A stretch of 32,045 nt of DNA from Eubacterium sp. (GCA_024697845.1 JAILRZ010000158.1:1-32045), one strand, 5' to 3'. Shown: positions 1-7,264, counted from the stretch's first letter. Notes: generated from the sequence alone by a model not told the origin. Numbers and translations: made by a program.

Positions 1-73
1 TGATGATGTTGTTTCCGATTATGGAAGCTGTTAGAAGCGGCGGGGATCTTGAAAATTTAGGAGGAGATGGCAA
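1..73. repeat. 73-bp perfect inverted copy of 397-469
   Basis: Bases 1-73 are the exact reverse complement of 397-469, which lies inside the TIGR04076-family gene at 288-641. Identity stops sharply at base 74. The join falls on TTGCC, which occurs in both partners: the Leu-Pro codons of the amidotransferase gene and the TIGR04076 gene. The copy begins at the very first base of the window, as expected either of a fold-back assembly error at a contig end or of a real inverted duplication. Confidence 0.95.
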
Positions 74-136
74 CATCCATATACTTTTTTTACTATCATC
101 CCACAAGGGCATTACACCGACAATCGCTTTTTCCAT
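1..136 (-). CDS. N-terminus of a peptidase C26 (gamma-glutamyl-GABA hydrolase-like) protein, chimeric and cut
   Basis: An ATG at 134-136 follows a good GGAGG site, and the protein opens MEKAIVGVMPLWDD and continues to Ile-Trp-Met-Leu-Pro. From recalled family knowledge, the G-x-x-P-L(W/Y)D start and the WMLPG motif are typical of Firmicutes class-I glutamine amidotransferases of the peptidase C26 family, which hydrolyse gamma-glutamyl amides. The next residue should be Gly. Instead, after about 23 codons, the sequence becomes the inverted copy of the TIGR04076 gene and reads an unrelated Pro/Ser-rich frame to the window edge. The catalytic Cys-His-Glu region is not in view. The gene is either truly truncated by an inverted duplication or the contig end is misassembled. 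Confidence 0.6.
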   Translation of the reverse strand, partial: MEKAIVGVMPLWDDSKKSIWMLPSPPKFSRSPPLLTASIIGNNII

Positions 137-156
137 AATTACACCTCCTAAAAGAA

Positions 157-191
157 AAAGGCATTTCATCTTAACCCGATGAAACGCCTTT
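157..191 (-). terminator. hairpin with U-tract just before the amidotransferase RBS
   Basis: Bases 157-170 pair with 178-191 (14 positions, one A.C mismatch, 7-nt loop). Read on the minus strand the stem is followed by TTTTTCTTTT and then immediately by the AGGAGG ribosome binding site of the amidotransferase start at 136. It could end transcription of the upstream TIGR04076 gene, but a promoter lies between them (209-236), so it sits in the leader of the downstream gene and may act as an attenuator. Confidence 0.65.
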
Positions 192-208
192 GTTTCTGTT
201 AATACAAT

Positions 209-236
209 ATTATATCATATTAGATAATCTATTCAA
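209..236 (-). promoter_or_regulatory. sigma-A-like promoter for the amidotransferase gene
   Basis: On the minus strand TTGAAT (231-236) and TATAAT (209-214) are separated by 16 bp. The predicted start is about 10 nt before the hairpin at 157-191, so the transcript would begin almost directly with that structure. Confidence 0.5.
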
Positions 237-287
237 TAAAACTGAAATATAATTGATCGACAAATTTGAATTTGTTACTCTGTTTGT

Positions 288-641
288 TTATGGCTCTTTC
301 CAAAACTCTCCCTTGTGGAAATTAATGTTTCCCAAAGGAGTAGCTGTTAGTTTGAAAACAACACATCCATCTGGGCAGACAATTGTCTTGCTGTATTTGC
401 CATCTCCTCCTAAATTTTCAAGATCCCCGCCGCTTCTAACAGCTTCCATAATCGGAAACAACATCATCATAGTCTTCGAACAAATACCGTACCCGTCTTT
501 GTTTACGGGGCAGCCATATGTACAGGTATAGCAATCCCCTATTTCTTCTCCGTTTCGACAATACCGCTCCGTATGTTCACCACGAAGAAAACCCGTCACT
601 TCAATGTTAAATTCATATTCTTCATCATACCACTTTTTCAT
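288..641 (-). CDS. TIGR04076 family cysteine-rich protein
   Basis: This 117-residue soluble protein has no signal peptide. It has a central Cys-rich block (residues about 32-55: CYTC, GCPV, GYGICSK) and a later VCPDGCV motif, matching the uncharacterised TIGR04076 family as recalled. The paired cysteines suggest metal binding or redox chemistry, but no function is established. The start at 641 follows AGGAGA at good spacing. It may not belong to the plasmid-like operon on its right, since 94 bp separate them. A 73-bp internal stretch (397-469) is duplicated in inverted orientation at the window start. Confidence 0.7.
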   Translation of the reverse strand: MKKWYDEEYEFNIEVTGFLRGEHTERYCRNGEEIGDCYTCTYGCPVNKDGYGICSKTMMMLFPIMEAVRSGGDLENLGGDGKYSKTIVCPDGCVVFKLTATPLGNINFHKGEFWKEP

Positions 642-735
642 AAATATCTTCTCCTACAAATTCCGATTTGTCTCTATCTTAAAATAATTCTTTTTCATTT
701 TACCAAGAACTAAAAGTTCTGTCTATAAAGCCATA

Positions 736-978
736 CTATACAGAACACTTCTCCAAATACCACTCATCCACCCACTTATCAAACAACACATTATCATCCA
801 AATCCCCTGGTCCATTTTTCTCCTTGATGTAAGTATCCAGCTGCTTGTACATCTTCCTAGCAAAACTATATATCTCTTCCACTTCATCACAATTTCCTAG
901 AATTCGATCTAATAATTCATAATCAGCATTATTAATAATGTTTATTAATTCTCTTCGTATAAATTCCCCATTAGTCAT
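736..978 (-). CDS. small acidic protein of unknown function, last gene of the repA operon
   Basis: An 80-residue ORF starting MTNGEF, with AGGAGG eight bases upstream. The longer reading from 1002 would overlap the end of repA and lacks its own site, so 978 is preferred. The product is acidic, mainly helical in appearance, rich in Asp/Glu/Tyr, and has no membrane segment. I do not recognise the family. It begins 16 bp after the repA stop and is probably co-transcribed with parA-parB-repA, so a role in the plasmid-like element is likely by position only. Confidence 0.6.
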   Translation of the reverse strand: MTNGEFIRRELINIINNADYELLDRILGNCDEVEEIYSFARKMYKQLDTYIKEKNGPGDLDDNVLFDKWVDEWYLEKCSV

Positions 979-994
979 CGCTATACCTCCTGCT

Positions 995-2227
995 TTATTC
1001 ACTTACTATCCTTACTGTTGTACCTTTAGGTCTAGTTTCCTCTTCTTCATCGTGATAACCATACATATCATGATTAACCAAAGACATATAATAACTATCA
1101 ATCGTTGACGGTGCATTAAACAATGCAGCTAGTAAATACTTCCTGATGTTATGTATTTTGGTTGTATTATTATCCATGCACATCATAACATACTCGATAT
1201 GTGATGAATCTAATTTAAGCAGCTTGGACTTAACCAATTCCTTTGGATACTCTGTTCCGCCGATATTTATATAGTCGCTATCACTGACTAAAGTCTCAAC
1301 CATAATCTCAATCATACCATCAATTCTTTCCTTTTCATGAGGATGCCTATCGATTAGATAATCATAATCGATTTTCATTTTGATTACTTTCTCATAACCT
1401 CTTACTTGTGTTTTTTTATCGTATTCAAATCTTATCCCATCCATCGGTTTATTGTTTGAACTTGATTCCTTCATTTGGGCGCACTTCTCCCCCTGGTCTG
1501 ATAAGATATGATTCGATTGATTATTATTATATTTAGTTTTATTTATTTTAGTATTATTAATATAATTATTACTCATATTTGTCTTATTATTTAGAGCACC
1601 CCTATCGGGCGGTTCTTGAACTTCCTTTTGGGCAGTTCTAGACCTTCCCAAATCGACTGTTCTTGAACTTCCCGTTTCGACAGTTCTAGACCTTCCCAAA
1701 TCGACAGCTCTTGAACTTCCCGTTTCGACAGTTCTAGACCTTCCCGAATCGACAGTTCTTGAACTGCCCAAATCGACAGTTCTGTTTATTTCCTGGGATT
1801 GCGAGGTGCTTTCAGGCGCACTTTCCCCTTGGTCGATATCATTTTTGTCCGATTTTGTATGCTCTTTTTCTGACTCATCCGGTACAATAAAATTCTTCAC
1901 ATAAAGAATACTTGGAAGTCCGAATCCTCTACGTCTCTTTTCAACAAGACCAAACTCTTCCAATTCTTTTAAATGTTTGATTGCCATTTTTTCACTAAGA
2001 GATAAATCGTTCATTATCTCCTTGATCTGATAAATGATATAAACTCTGTTTTCATCATCCAGCCACTTGTTTTTCATAGATAATGACATTCTATCTAGTA
2101 ATAATCCATATAGTAACTTGGCAGGCAAAGATAAACCGACAAATGTTTTGTCCGTAATTATGTTCTTAGGAATTCTAAGAAATGTATATTGATCTGCCTG
2201 CGTTCCATAGTAATAATTAAATTCCAT
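995..2227 (-). CDS. repA: RepA_N family replication initiator with DUF6017 C-terminus
   Basis: The 410-residue protein opens with a RepA_N winged-helix domain (about residues 15-112; landmarks FLRIPKNI, LSLPAKLLYGLLLDR, LGLVEKRRRG-like helix ending LPSILYVKNF). Then comes a low-complexity middle with six and a half copies of an 8-residue unit R-T-V-D/E-x-G-x-S (149-200), an Asn-rich stretch (213-238), and a C-terminal domain (about 260-390) resembling DUF6017. RepA_N proteins start replication of large Firmicutes plasmids such as pAD1 and pSK41, and similar genes occur in Tn1549-like ICEs. The ATG overlaps the parB stop codon by one base (TAATG), indicating translational coupling. Presence next to lysS without other plasmid backbone suggests an integrated element. 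Confidence 0.85.
   Translation of the reverse strand: MEFNYYYGTQADQYTFLRIPKNIITDKTFVGLSLPAKLLYGLLLDRMSLSMKNKWLDDENRVYIIYQIKEIMNDLSLSEKMAIKHLKELEEFGLVEKRRRGFGLPSILYVKNFIVPDESEKEHTKSDKNDIDQGESAPESTSQSQEINRTVDLGSSRTVDSGRSRTVETGSSRAVDLGRSRTVETGSSRTVDLGRSRTAQKEVQEPPDRGALNNKTNMSNNYINNTKINKTKYNNNQSNHILSDQGEKCAQMKESSSNNKPMDGIRFEYDKKTQVRGYEKVIKMKIDYDYLIDRHPHEKERIDGMIEIMVETLVSDSDYINIGGTEYPKELVKSKLLKLDSSHIEYVMMCMDNNTTKIHNIRKYLLAALFNAPSTIDSYYMSLVNHDMYGYHDEEEETRPKGTTVRIVSE
1628..1783. repeat. 24-bp tandem repeat array inside repA (candidate oriV iterons)
   Basis: About six and a half units of 24 bp encode the RTVDLGSS-like octapeptide repeat in RepA. Units alternate between a TTCTAGACCTTCCC-type and a TTCTTGAACTTCCC-type half (plus strand), each followed by a TCGACAG-like junction. 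In pAD1- and pSK41-type RepA_N plasmids the origin is reported to lie within the rep coding sequence and to contain repeats, so this array is the natural candidate origin here. Confidence 0.8.
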
Positions 2228-3108
2228 TAATCACTTGCCTCCTTCTTTCGTTGTTCCTCATTCCACTTTTCTAGTAATGAAAGAATGATTTCTTCTATCT
2301 GTTCTACTTCATAATCTGGTGTAAAGTACTTCGCCAGTTTTCTCTGATTCAAAGTTACATTACTTATTTTCTTTTTTGCTTTCTCAGGGAAGAGAAGTCC
2401 CTCAATGTCATAAATAGTTAATTCTCCCTCTTCCAGTTCCTCATTCTGCCTTAGACTGTGTATTTCGTTTTTACCAACCTTTTTGCCTTCCATAAGGTTT
2501 TTGTATATCACCTCTTGAAACTCTTCATCCAAGTAGGAAATTTCAACGCCTACAACAAATGGAAGTTTCTTTTCATCCACCAACTGCAATAATTCTGGAA
2601 TCAGCATTGTAAGCCTAATGTATCTTTTTACTTGTCTACCGGATACTCCATTATCAGCTCCTATCTCATCTGCTGTAATTTTTCCGTTGCTAACTCCTTG
2701 ATGCGACATTGCTTCCATCTTCATCTTAAAAGCGAAAGCCTTTTCACTTGGAAGAATCTCTTCTCTTTGGATGTTAGCATCCACCATAATTATGGTTGCC
2801 TCATCATCTGATAATTCTTTCACGATAACAGGCATTTTACTAAGCCCTGCCATCTCACATGCTCTTTTTCTTCTGTGACCCGATATAAGCTCATATCCGC
2901 CCTCAGAACGTTTTCTAACAAGTGCAGGAGATAAAACACCGTTTGCTTTAATTGACTCCGCTAATTCCTGCATTTTTTCATCATCAATTACCTTGAATGG
3001 ATGATTTTTAAATTCATGTAACTCCGTCAAATTCACTTCAATAGTTCCATCTTTCTGTACACCAAGTAATTCATCATAACTTGTTAATTTAATCTTTTCT
3101 CTTGCCAT
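2227..3108 (-). CDS. parB: ParB-like partition/nucleoid occlusion protein
   Basis: This 293-residue ParB-family protein has an N-terminal ParBc domain (about 20-115) with the LISGHRRKRACEMAG arginine patch that in ParB proteins binds CTP, and an NIQREEILPSEKA segment leading into a central helix-turn-helix region (about 130-200). It should bind a centromere-like site and work with the ParA encoded 19 bp upstream to segregate or stabilise the element. The start follows GAGGA. I could not identify a parS sequence with confidence. Confidence 0.88.
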   Translation of the reverse strand: MAREKIKLTSYDELLGVQKDGTIEVNLTELHEFKNHPFKVIDDEKMQELAESIKANGVLSPALVRKRSEGGYELISGHRRKRACEMAGLSKMPVIVKELSDDEATIIMVDANIQREEILPSEKAFAFKMKMEAMSHQGVSNGKITADEIGADNGVSGRQVKRYIRLTMLIPELLQLVDEKKLPFVVGVEISYLDEEFQEVIYKNLMEGKKVGKNEIHSLRQNEELEEGELTIYDIEGLLFPEKAKKKISNVTLNQRKLAKYFTPDYEVEQIEEIILSLLEKWNEEQRKKEASD

Positions 3109-3127
3109 AGTATCTTCCTCACTTTCA

Positions 3128-3910
3128 TTAATTCAATTCGATAATCTCTTTAGTTAAATCTTCATATGCTTTAGCAACTTTGCCTTTGGGATCATGTTTG
3201 TAAATGCTTGTTCCCTCAACAGATGTTTCAGCAGCTCTAACAGACATAGGAATATAATTCTTTAAAAGTCTTATCTGACTACCATAAGTTTCTTTTACTG
3301 CTTCTGTTATATCTTTTGCATAGTTGGTTCTGTAATCCACCATTGTAAGAAGTATTCCTTCAATCTCCAGTCCCGGATTTATTTGTCTCTTAACTCTGGT
3401 GATGGTCTTAATCAACTGTTGCAAACCTTTTACCGGAAGATAAGAGGCCTGGACCGGAATAAGAACCGAATCAGCACATGCCAAAGCATTAATCGTAATC
3501 ATTCCTAGACTTGGCATACAATCAATTATTACAGTCTCGTACTTATCCTTAACCGTTTCCAAAAATTGCTTTAAAATTTGTTCCCTACTCATTACATTAA
3601 CCAGAGATACTTCAACACCTGACAGCTCAATATTTGCCGGAATGAAGTCAACACCTTCCTCATGTGTTCTTATAAAATCCTCCAGTCTGATTTCTTCTTC
3701 ATTTACAGTTTTTGTTAATATATCTGCCAATGTATTGTCTAACTGGTCCGGTTCCTGTATTCCAAGGCATACTGTAAGACTGCCCTGTGGATCAGCATCT
3801 ATGAGAAGGACTTTTCGTCCTTCTCTGGCTAATCCGATACCAAGATTTAAAGTTGTAGTGGTCTTGGCCACTCCACCCTTCTGATTTGCTATTGCAATTA
3901 CTTTACACAT
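3128..3910 (-). CDS. parA: ParA-family partition ATPase
   Basis: This 260-residue ATPase carries the deviant Walker A motif KGGVAKTTT at residues 11-19, Walker A' LLIDADPQG (about 35-43), and Walker B VIIDCMPSLG (about 127-136), all standard for ParA/Soj. It lacks a long N-terminal DNA-binding domain, so it is a type Ib/chromosomal-type ParA. The start is preceded by AGGGGG and lies 11 bp after the last DUF6462 gene, in one operon with parB and repA. The role is partition of the plasmid-like element. Confidence 0.92.
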   Translation of the reverse strand: MCKVIAIANQKGGVAKTTTTLNLGIGLAREGRKVLLIDADPQGSLTVCLGIQEPDQLDNTLADILTKTVNEEEIRLEDFIRTHEEGVDFIPANIELSGVEVSLVNVMSREQILKQFLETVKDKYETVIIDCMPSLGMITINALACADSVLIPVQASYLPVKGLQQLIKTITRVKRQINPGLEIEGILLTMVDYRTNYAKDITEAVKETYGSQIRLLKNYIPMSVRAAETSVEGTSIYKHDPKGKVAKAYEDLTKEIIELN

Positions 3911-3921
3911 AAAATCACCCC

Positions 3922-4158
3922 CTAAACTTCTCTGAATGTTTCGAGATAATCCTCGAAAATCATAGTGTTAACTAAAACTATTCCATCAATTTTGTAAGTT
4001 GCTTTTGCTTCTTTTGCCAGTTGCTCAAACTTGCAATGTCCCATACTGTAGAGATTTGCTCCTTCTTTATATCTGACAAACTTCTTCGTCATTTCTTTTG
4101 TTCTTCTAACTGTTTCGCTTCTATTTTCTTTTTTCTCTTTATTCATTACAGCATTCAT
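3922..4158 (-). CDS. DUF6462 family Xis-like protein, copy 4
   Basis: A 78-residue basic protein with the family core FVRYKEGANLYSMG, then K-F-x-x-L-A-K-E-A-K-A-T-Y-K-I-D-G and LVN before a C-terminal acidic helix. The core layout (Y/E-G-A-helix, I/M-G-x-x-K-F, A-K-E-A, V-N-x-x-x-F-E) resembles the winged-helix excisionase of Tn916, so a DNA-bending directionality factor or regulator is likely. It is the last of four tandem paralogs and is most like the copy just upstream. AGGAGG precedes the start; the first 20 residues are highly charged and differ from the next copy. Confidence 0.75.
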   Translation of the reverse strand: MNAVMNKEKKENRSETVRRTKEMTKKFVRYKEGANLYSMGHCKFEQLAKEAKATYKIDGIVLVNTMIFEDYLETFREV

Positions 4159-4170
4159 AATTTTTTCCTC

Positions 4171-4380
4171 CTAAAATTCTTTAAATCCTTCAATAAATCT
4201 TTCAAACTCTTCACAGTTTACTAAAACTATTCCGTCAATCTTATATGTTGCCTTGGCTTCTTTTGCCAATGCCTGAAACTTTGTAATTCCTATACTGTAG
4301 ATTTCAGCCCCTTCCTTGTATCTGACAAACTTCTTTATTCGCTCTTTTGTTTTCTTAACTGTATCTGCATTACTCTTCAT
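4171..4380 (-). CDS. DUF6462 family Xis-like protein, copy 3
   Basis: This 69-residue paralog has FVRYKEGAEIYSIG, then TKFQALAKEAKATYKIDG and LVN, nearly identical in core to the downstream copy and close at the DNA level too, which indicates a recent duplication. A GGAAGGAG site lies at good distance from the ATG. The start overlaps the end of the upstream copy by 11 bp, supporting translational coupling within the array. Confidence 0.75.
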   Translation of the reverse strand: MKSNADTVKKTKERIKKFVRYKEGAEIYSIGITKFQALAKEAKATYKIDGIVLVNCEEFERFIEGFKEF

Positions 4381-4615
4381 CTGTTTTCTCCTTCCGCATT
4401 ATCTCTCTGAAATATCGTTCTAGTATGTGTCTGTTAACTCGAACCATTTTCCCAATCTTATAAGCAGCTCCTGCCTCTCTACACATTCTGACAAATGGTT
4501 TCATACCGAGCCTGTAGTACTCTGCTCCTTCTGCAAAAGTAATAAAGTCCTTCCTAAGCATTTCTACATCCTCTTCATCAATTTGGTCAGAAAACTTCCA
4601 TATATTTCCTGTCAT
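4370..4615 (-). CDS. DUF6462-like Xis-type protein, copy 2 (diverged)
   Basis: An 81-residue diverged member: FITFAEGAEYYRLG, K-P-F-V-R-M-C-R-E-A-G-A-A-Y-K-I-G-K and V-R-V-N-R-H-I-L-E-R-Y. The conserved spacing is kept, but Asp of the usual YKID motif is replaced (YKIG) and a Cys appears in the central helix. It overlaps the stop of copy 1 by four bases (ATGA), a coupling signature, and has AAGGAGG upstream. The sequence differences suggest a different DNA target from copies 3 and 4. Confidence 0.7.
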   Translation of the reverse strand: MTGNIWKFSDQIDEEDVEMLRKDFITFAEGAEYYRLGMKPFVRMCREAGAAYKIGKMVRVNRHILERYFREIMRKEKTDEE

Positions 4616-4857
4616 TTGTCCCTCCTTGCCGGCTCACGAAACTGTTCCAAATATTCATTGAAAATATCTCTGTTAATAAGCACGTATCCATCAATTCTGT
4701 ATATGGCACCTGCTCTACTTGCAAGTTCTAACAATTTCTTGTGTTGGATGCTGTAAACAATTTCTGCCTCCTGATATCTTAAGAATTGCTTTCTTAATCT
4801 TTTGTTAGTTTCTCTGACTTCTTTTAACTGTTTGATGTCGTAATAACTTTCACTCAC
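4612..4857 (-). CDS. DUF6462-like Xis-type protein, copy 1 (GTG start)
   Basis: The first gene of the array is 81 residues long and starts at GTG 4855-4857, with GGGAAGGGAG just upstream and no in-frame ATG nearby. Core: FLRYQEAEIVYSIQ, K-K-L-L-E-L-A-S-R-A-G-A-I-Y-R-I-D-G-Y-V-L-I-N. The usual EGAE is changed to EAEI. Only about 40 bp lie between its start and a strong minus-strand terminator, and I see no promoter there, so expression may depend on read-through or on the excised circular form of the element. Confidence 0.7.
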   Translation of the reverse strand: MSESYYDIKQLKEVRETNKRLRKQFLRYQEAEIVYSIQHKKLLELASRAGAIYRIDGYVLINRDIFNEYLEQFREPARRDK

Positions 4858-4898
4858 TGTTTTCTCCCTTCCCTATCAGCATAAAAAGAGCACGAAAA

Positions 4899-4938
4899 AA
4901 AGGACACTTTTAGAAATAATCTTCTAAAAGTGTCCTTT
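4899..4938 (-). terminator. strong intrinsic terminator between lysS and the DUF6462 array
   Basis: Bases 4899-4915 pair perfectly with 4922-4938 (17 bp, 6-nt loop). On the minus strand the stem is followed by a run of seven T. It probably ends the greA-lysS transcript and would also insulate the DUF6462-parA-parB-repA operon from it. Confidence 0.9.
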
Positions 4939-5008
4939 AGATTTTGAAATGTTGAATTCCCTGCTTTCCTACGTAAAACTCATGCTTCCTTAAAGGAACT
5001 AGGATAAT

Positions 5009-5047
5009 GTTGTCAAAATGTTGTCATTTGACTACTTTTGACTACAC
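5009..5047. other. cluster of GTTGTCA/TGACTAC repeats, candidate integrase arm sites at the element end
   Basis: Two copies of GTTGTCA lie 11 bp apart, followed by two inverted-sense copies of TGACTAC 11 bp apart, together an imperfect palindrome centred near 5027. Helically spaced short repeats like these flank attachment sites of tyrosine-recombinase elements. The cluster lies 19 bp beyond the lysS stop, next to the Xis-like array. The core crossover site is not identifiable from one end. Confidence 0.4.
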
Positions 5048-5065
5048 TCCAAGGGAATAATAGGT

Positions 5066-6592
5066 TTATTTAGTGTATTTTGATTTGATATTGCTAGAGT
5101 CAGATTTCAACGTTGGGAACAACAATACATCTCGAATCGCCTGGCTATCTGTCAACAGCATTACCAGTCTGTCGATTCCGTATCCGATACCACCTGTTGG
5201 AGGCATACCGATTTCCAATGCATTGAGGAAATCTTCATCAGTATGTTCTGCTTCATCATCACCGGAAGCAAATGCTTCTTCCTGTGCAGCGAAACGTTCT
5301 CTCTGATCGATTGGATCGTTAAGCTCTGAATAAGCGTTACACATTTCCCATGTGTTGATGAACAATTCGAAACGCTCTACCTTTTCCGGATCTTCCGGTT
5401 TCTTCTTTGTTAATGGACTGATTGCAATTGGATGATCCATTACGAATGTTGGCTGAATCAAATTCTTCTCGCAGAATTCTTCGAAGAAAAGGTTGATGAT
5501 GTCACCCTTTCCGTGACGCTCTTCAAATTCTACATGATGTTCCTTTGCTAAAGCCTTTGCTTCTTCATCAGTCTTTACTTCGTCGAAGTCAATTCCTGTA
5601 TATTTCTTGATACAGTCATTCATTGTAATACGTTCGAATGGCTTGCTGAAGTCAATTTCAATTCCGTTGTAAGTAAACTTAGAGCTTCCTACAACCTTTT
5701 CAGCAAGATACTTGAACATTTCTTCTGTTAAGTCCATCATTCCGTAGTAGTCTGTGTATGCCTGATATAATTCCATCAATGTAAATTCTGGATTGTGTCT
5801 TGTATCAACACCTTCGTTACGGAATACACGTCCGATTTCGTATACTCGTTCCAATCCACCGACAATCAATCTCTTCAAGTATAATTCCAAAGAAATACGA
5901 AGTTTTACATCTTCGTCCAATGAATTGTAATGCGTTTCAAACGGTCTTGCAGCTGCACCACCGGCATTGTGTACCAGCATCGGTGTTTCTACTTCCATGA
6001 AATCCTTTGCGTCTAAGAAGTTACGGATTTCTTTGATAATCTTGGAACGCTTAATAAATGTCTCCTTAGATTCCTGATTCATAATCAAGTCAACATATCT
6101 CTGACGATATCTTAAGTCAGTGTTTGTCATACCGTGGAATTTTTCCGGTAAAATCTGCAAACTCTTTGTAAGCAAAGTTACTTCTGTTGCATGGATAGAT
6201 ATTTCACCCATCTTTGTACGGAATACTTCACCCTTGATTCCTACGATATCACCGATATCCATTCTCTTGAATGCCTTGTATTCATCAAATGGTTCTTCAC
6301 CCAGGCTGTCTCTTGCAACATAAACCTGAATGTTTCCGTCTCTATCCTGTACGTTACAGAAGGAAGCCTTCCCCATTACACGCTTTAACATAATACGGCC
6401 TGCAATGCTTACAATCTGTCCTTCCATTGTATCAAAATTATCTTTAATTTCTGTGCTGTGATGTGTTACATCGTACTTTGTAATCTGATATGGATCCTTT
6501 CCATTTTCCTGTAATTCAGCAAGCTTATCACGACGCACCTTTAAAAGCTGCTTCAGATTGCTTGGCTGACCATTGTTATTTTCCTGTGCCAT
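5066..6592 (-). CDS. lysS: lysyl-tRNA synthetase, class II
   Basis: A 508-residue class II LysRS that charges tRNA-Lys in the cytoplasm. The N-terminal OB-fold anticodon-binding domain covers about residues 55-165. Catalytic class II motifs are present: motif 2 as [18 protein letters not shown] (about 258-275) and motif 3 as [13 protein letters not shown] near the C-terminus (about 470-482). Length is normal for the family. AAAGGAG precedes the ATG by seven bases. It follows greA by 76 bp and is probably in the same transcript, with a weak hairpin between them (6623-6652). The plasmid-like element begins just after its stop codon. Confidence 0.98.
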   Translation of the reverse strand: MAQENNNGQPSNLKQLLKVRRDKLAELQENGKDPYQITKYDVTHHSTEIKDNFDTMEGQIVSIAGRIMLKRVMGKASFCNVQDRDGNIQVYVARDSLGEEPFDEYKAFKRMDIGDIVGIKGEVFRTKMGEISIHATEVTLLTKSLQILPEKFHGMTNTDLRYRQRYVDLIMNQESKETFIKRSKIIKEIRNFLDAKDFMEVETPMLVHNAGGAAARPFETHYNSLDEDVKLRISLELYLKRLIVGGLERVYEIGRVFRNEGVDTRHNPEFTLMELYQAYTDYYGMMDLTEEMFKYLAEKVVGSSKFTYNGIEIDFSKPFERITMNDCIKKYTGIDFDEVKTDEEAKALAKEHHVEFEERHGKGDIINLFFEEFCEKNLIQPTFVMDHPIAISPLTKKKPEDPEKVERFELFINTWEMCNAYSELNDPIDQRERFAAQEEAFASGDDEAEHTDEDFLNALEIGMPPTGGIGYGIDRLVMLLTDSQAIRDVLLFPTLKSDSSNIKSKYTK

Positions 6593-6622
6593 TACACTAC
6601 TCCTTTATTTTATCTTAGAAAG

Positions 6623-6652
6623 GACTCAGATAATCTTTCGAATACCTGAGTC
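6623..6652 (-). other. intercistronic hairpin between greA and lysS
   Basis: GACTCAGGTA pairs with TATCTGAGTC (10 bp, one G.U) around a 10-nt loop on the minus strand. Only CTTTCT follows, so it is at best a leaky terminator. It could instead modulate read-through or mRNA stability between greA and lysS. Confidence 0.45.
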
Positions 6653-6668
6653 ATTTTGATTGCATTTC

Positions 6669-7151
6669 TTATTTTTTGATTTCCAATACTTTGTATTTAT
6701 TTACTACTTCACCCATTTCCACTTCAACTTCATCACCAACTTCGTGACCGATCAAAGCAGAACCAAGTGGAGATTCATTGGAAATTTTACCCTGAAGGCT
6801 GTTCGCCTGTGTAGAACCTACAATGCTAAATTCCAAATCTTCATCATATTCATAATCATGAATTTTGATGTGGCAACCAATATTAATTTTTGTATCATCA
6901 ACGTCTTCTGCACTTACGACTTCAACGTTTTTCAAAATCTTTTCAATTTCTTCAATTCTGGCTTCAATATCTCTCTGCTCATCTTTTGCAGCATCGTACT
7001 CAGCATTTTCGGATAAGTCACCCTGAGCTCTTGCTTCTTTTAATTTCTGAGCAATATCTTTTCTACGATTTACTTTTAAATCTTCTAACTCTGCTTCTAA
7101 TTCCTGAAGTCCTTCATGAGTCAGAATGTTTTTCTTCATGCTATCTGCCAT
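6669..7151 (-). CDS. greA: transcription elongation factor GreA
   Basis: The 160-residue protein is full length. It has an N-terminal antiparallel coiled coil (about 1-78) with the family signature LTHEGLQELEAELEDLK near residue 10 and LSENAEYDAAKDEQ (about 47-60), which holds the acidic tip residues that enter the RNA polymerase secondary channel. The C-terminal FKBP-like domain follows, with SPLGSALIGHEVGDEVEV. GreA stimulates transcript cleavage in backtracked polymerase. It is the first gene of greA-lysS and has its own clear promoter and GGAGG site. Confidence 0.98.
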   Translation of the reverse strand: MADSMKKNILTHEGLQELEAELEDLKVNRRKDIAQKLKEARAQGDLSENAEYDAAKDEQRDIEARIEEIEKILKNVEVVSAEDVDDTKINIGCHIKIHDYEYDEDLEFSIVGSTQANSLQGKISNESPLGSALIGHEVGDEVEVEMGEVVNKYKVLEIKK

Positions 7152-7185
7152 TTCTAACTTCCTCCATCCTTGAGTTTTACACTTT

Positions 7186-7215
7186 ATAATAGCCTATAAC
7201 GCCCCTATTTGTCAA
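7186..7215 (-). promoter_or_regulatory. sigma-A promoter of greA-lysS
   Basis: On the minus strand a perfect TTGACA (7210-7215) and TATTAT (7186-7191) are 18 bp apart, 35 bp before the greA ATG. This is the best -35 box in this half of the window. Confidence 0.8.
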
Positions 7216-7264
7216 TGTTTTTGCTGATTTCTCAATCATCTGATTCATCTTTCACATATAGAAA

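Noticed and set aside
253-531. 92-codon plus-strand open frame at the left end
   Set aside because: It is antisense to the TIGR04076 gene, which has conserved Cys motifs and a ribosome site.
1628-1790. Regular 24-bp repeats that could suggest a CRISPR array
   Set aside because: Units are directly adjacent, with no unique spacers, and they encode an in-frame octapeptide repeat in RepA.
4940-5008. Possible tRNA gene as integration target next to lysS
   Set aside because: No cloverleaf or T-loop (GTTCGA-type) sequence was found on either strand between 4940 and 5065.
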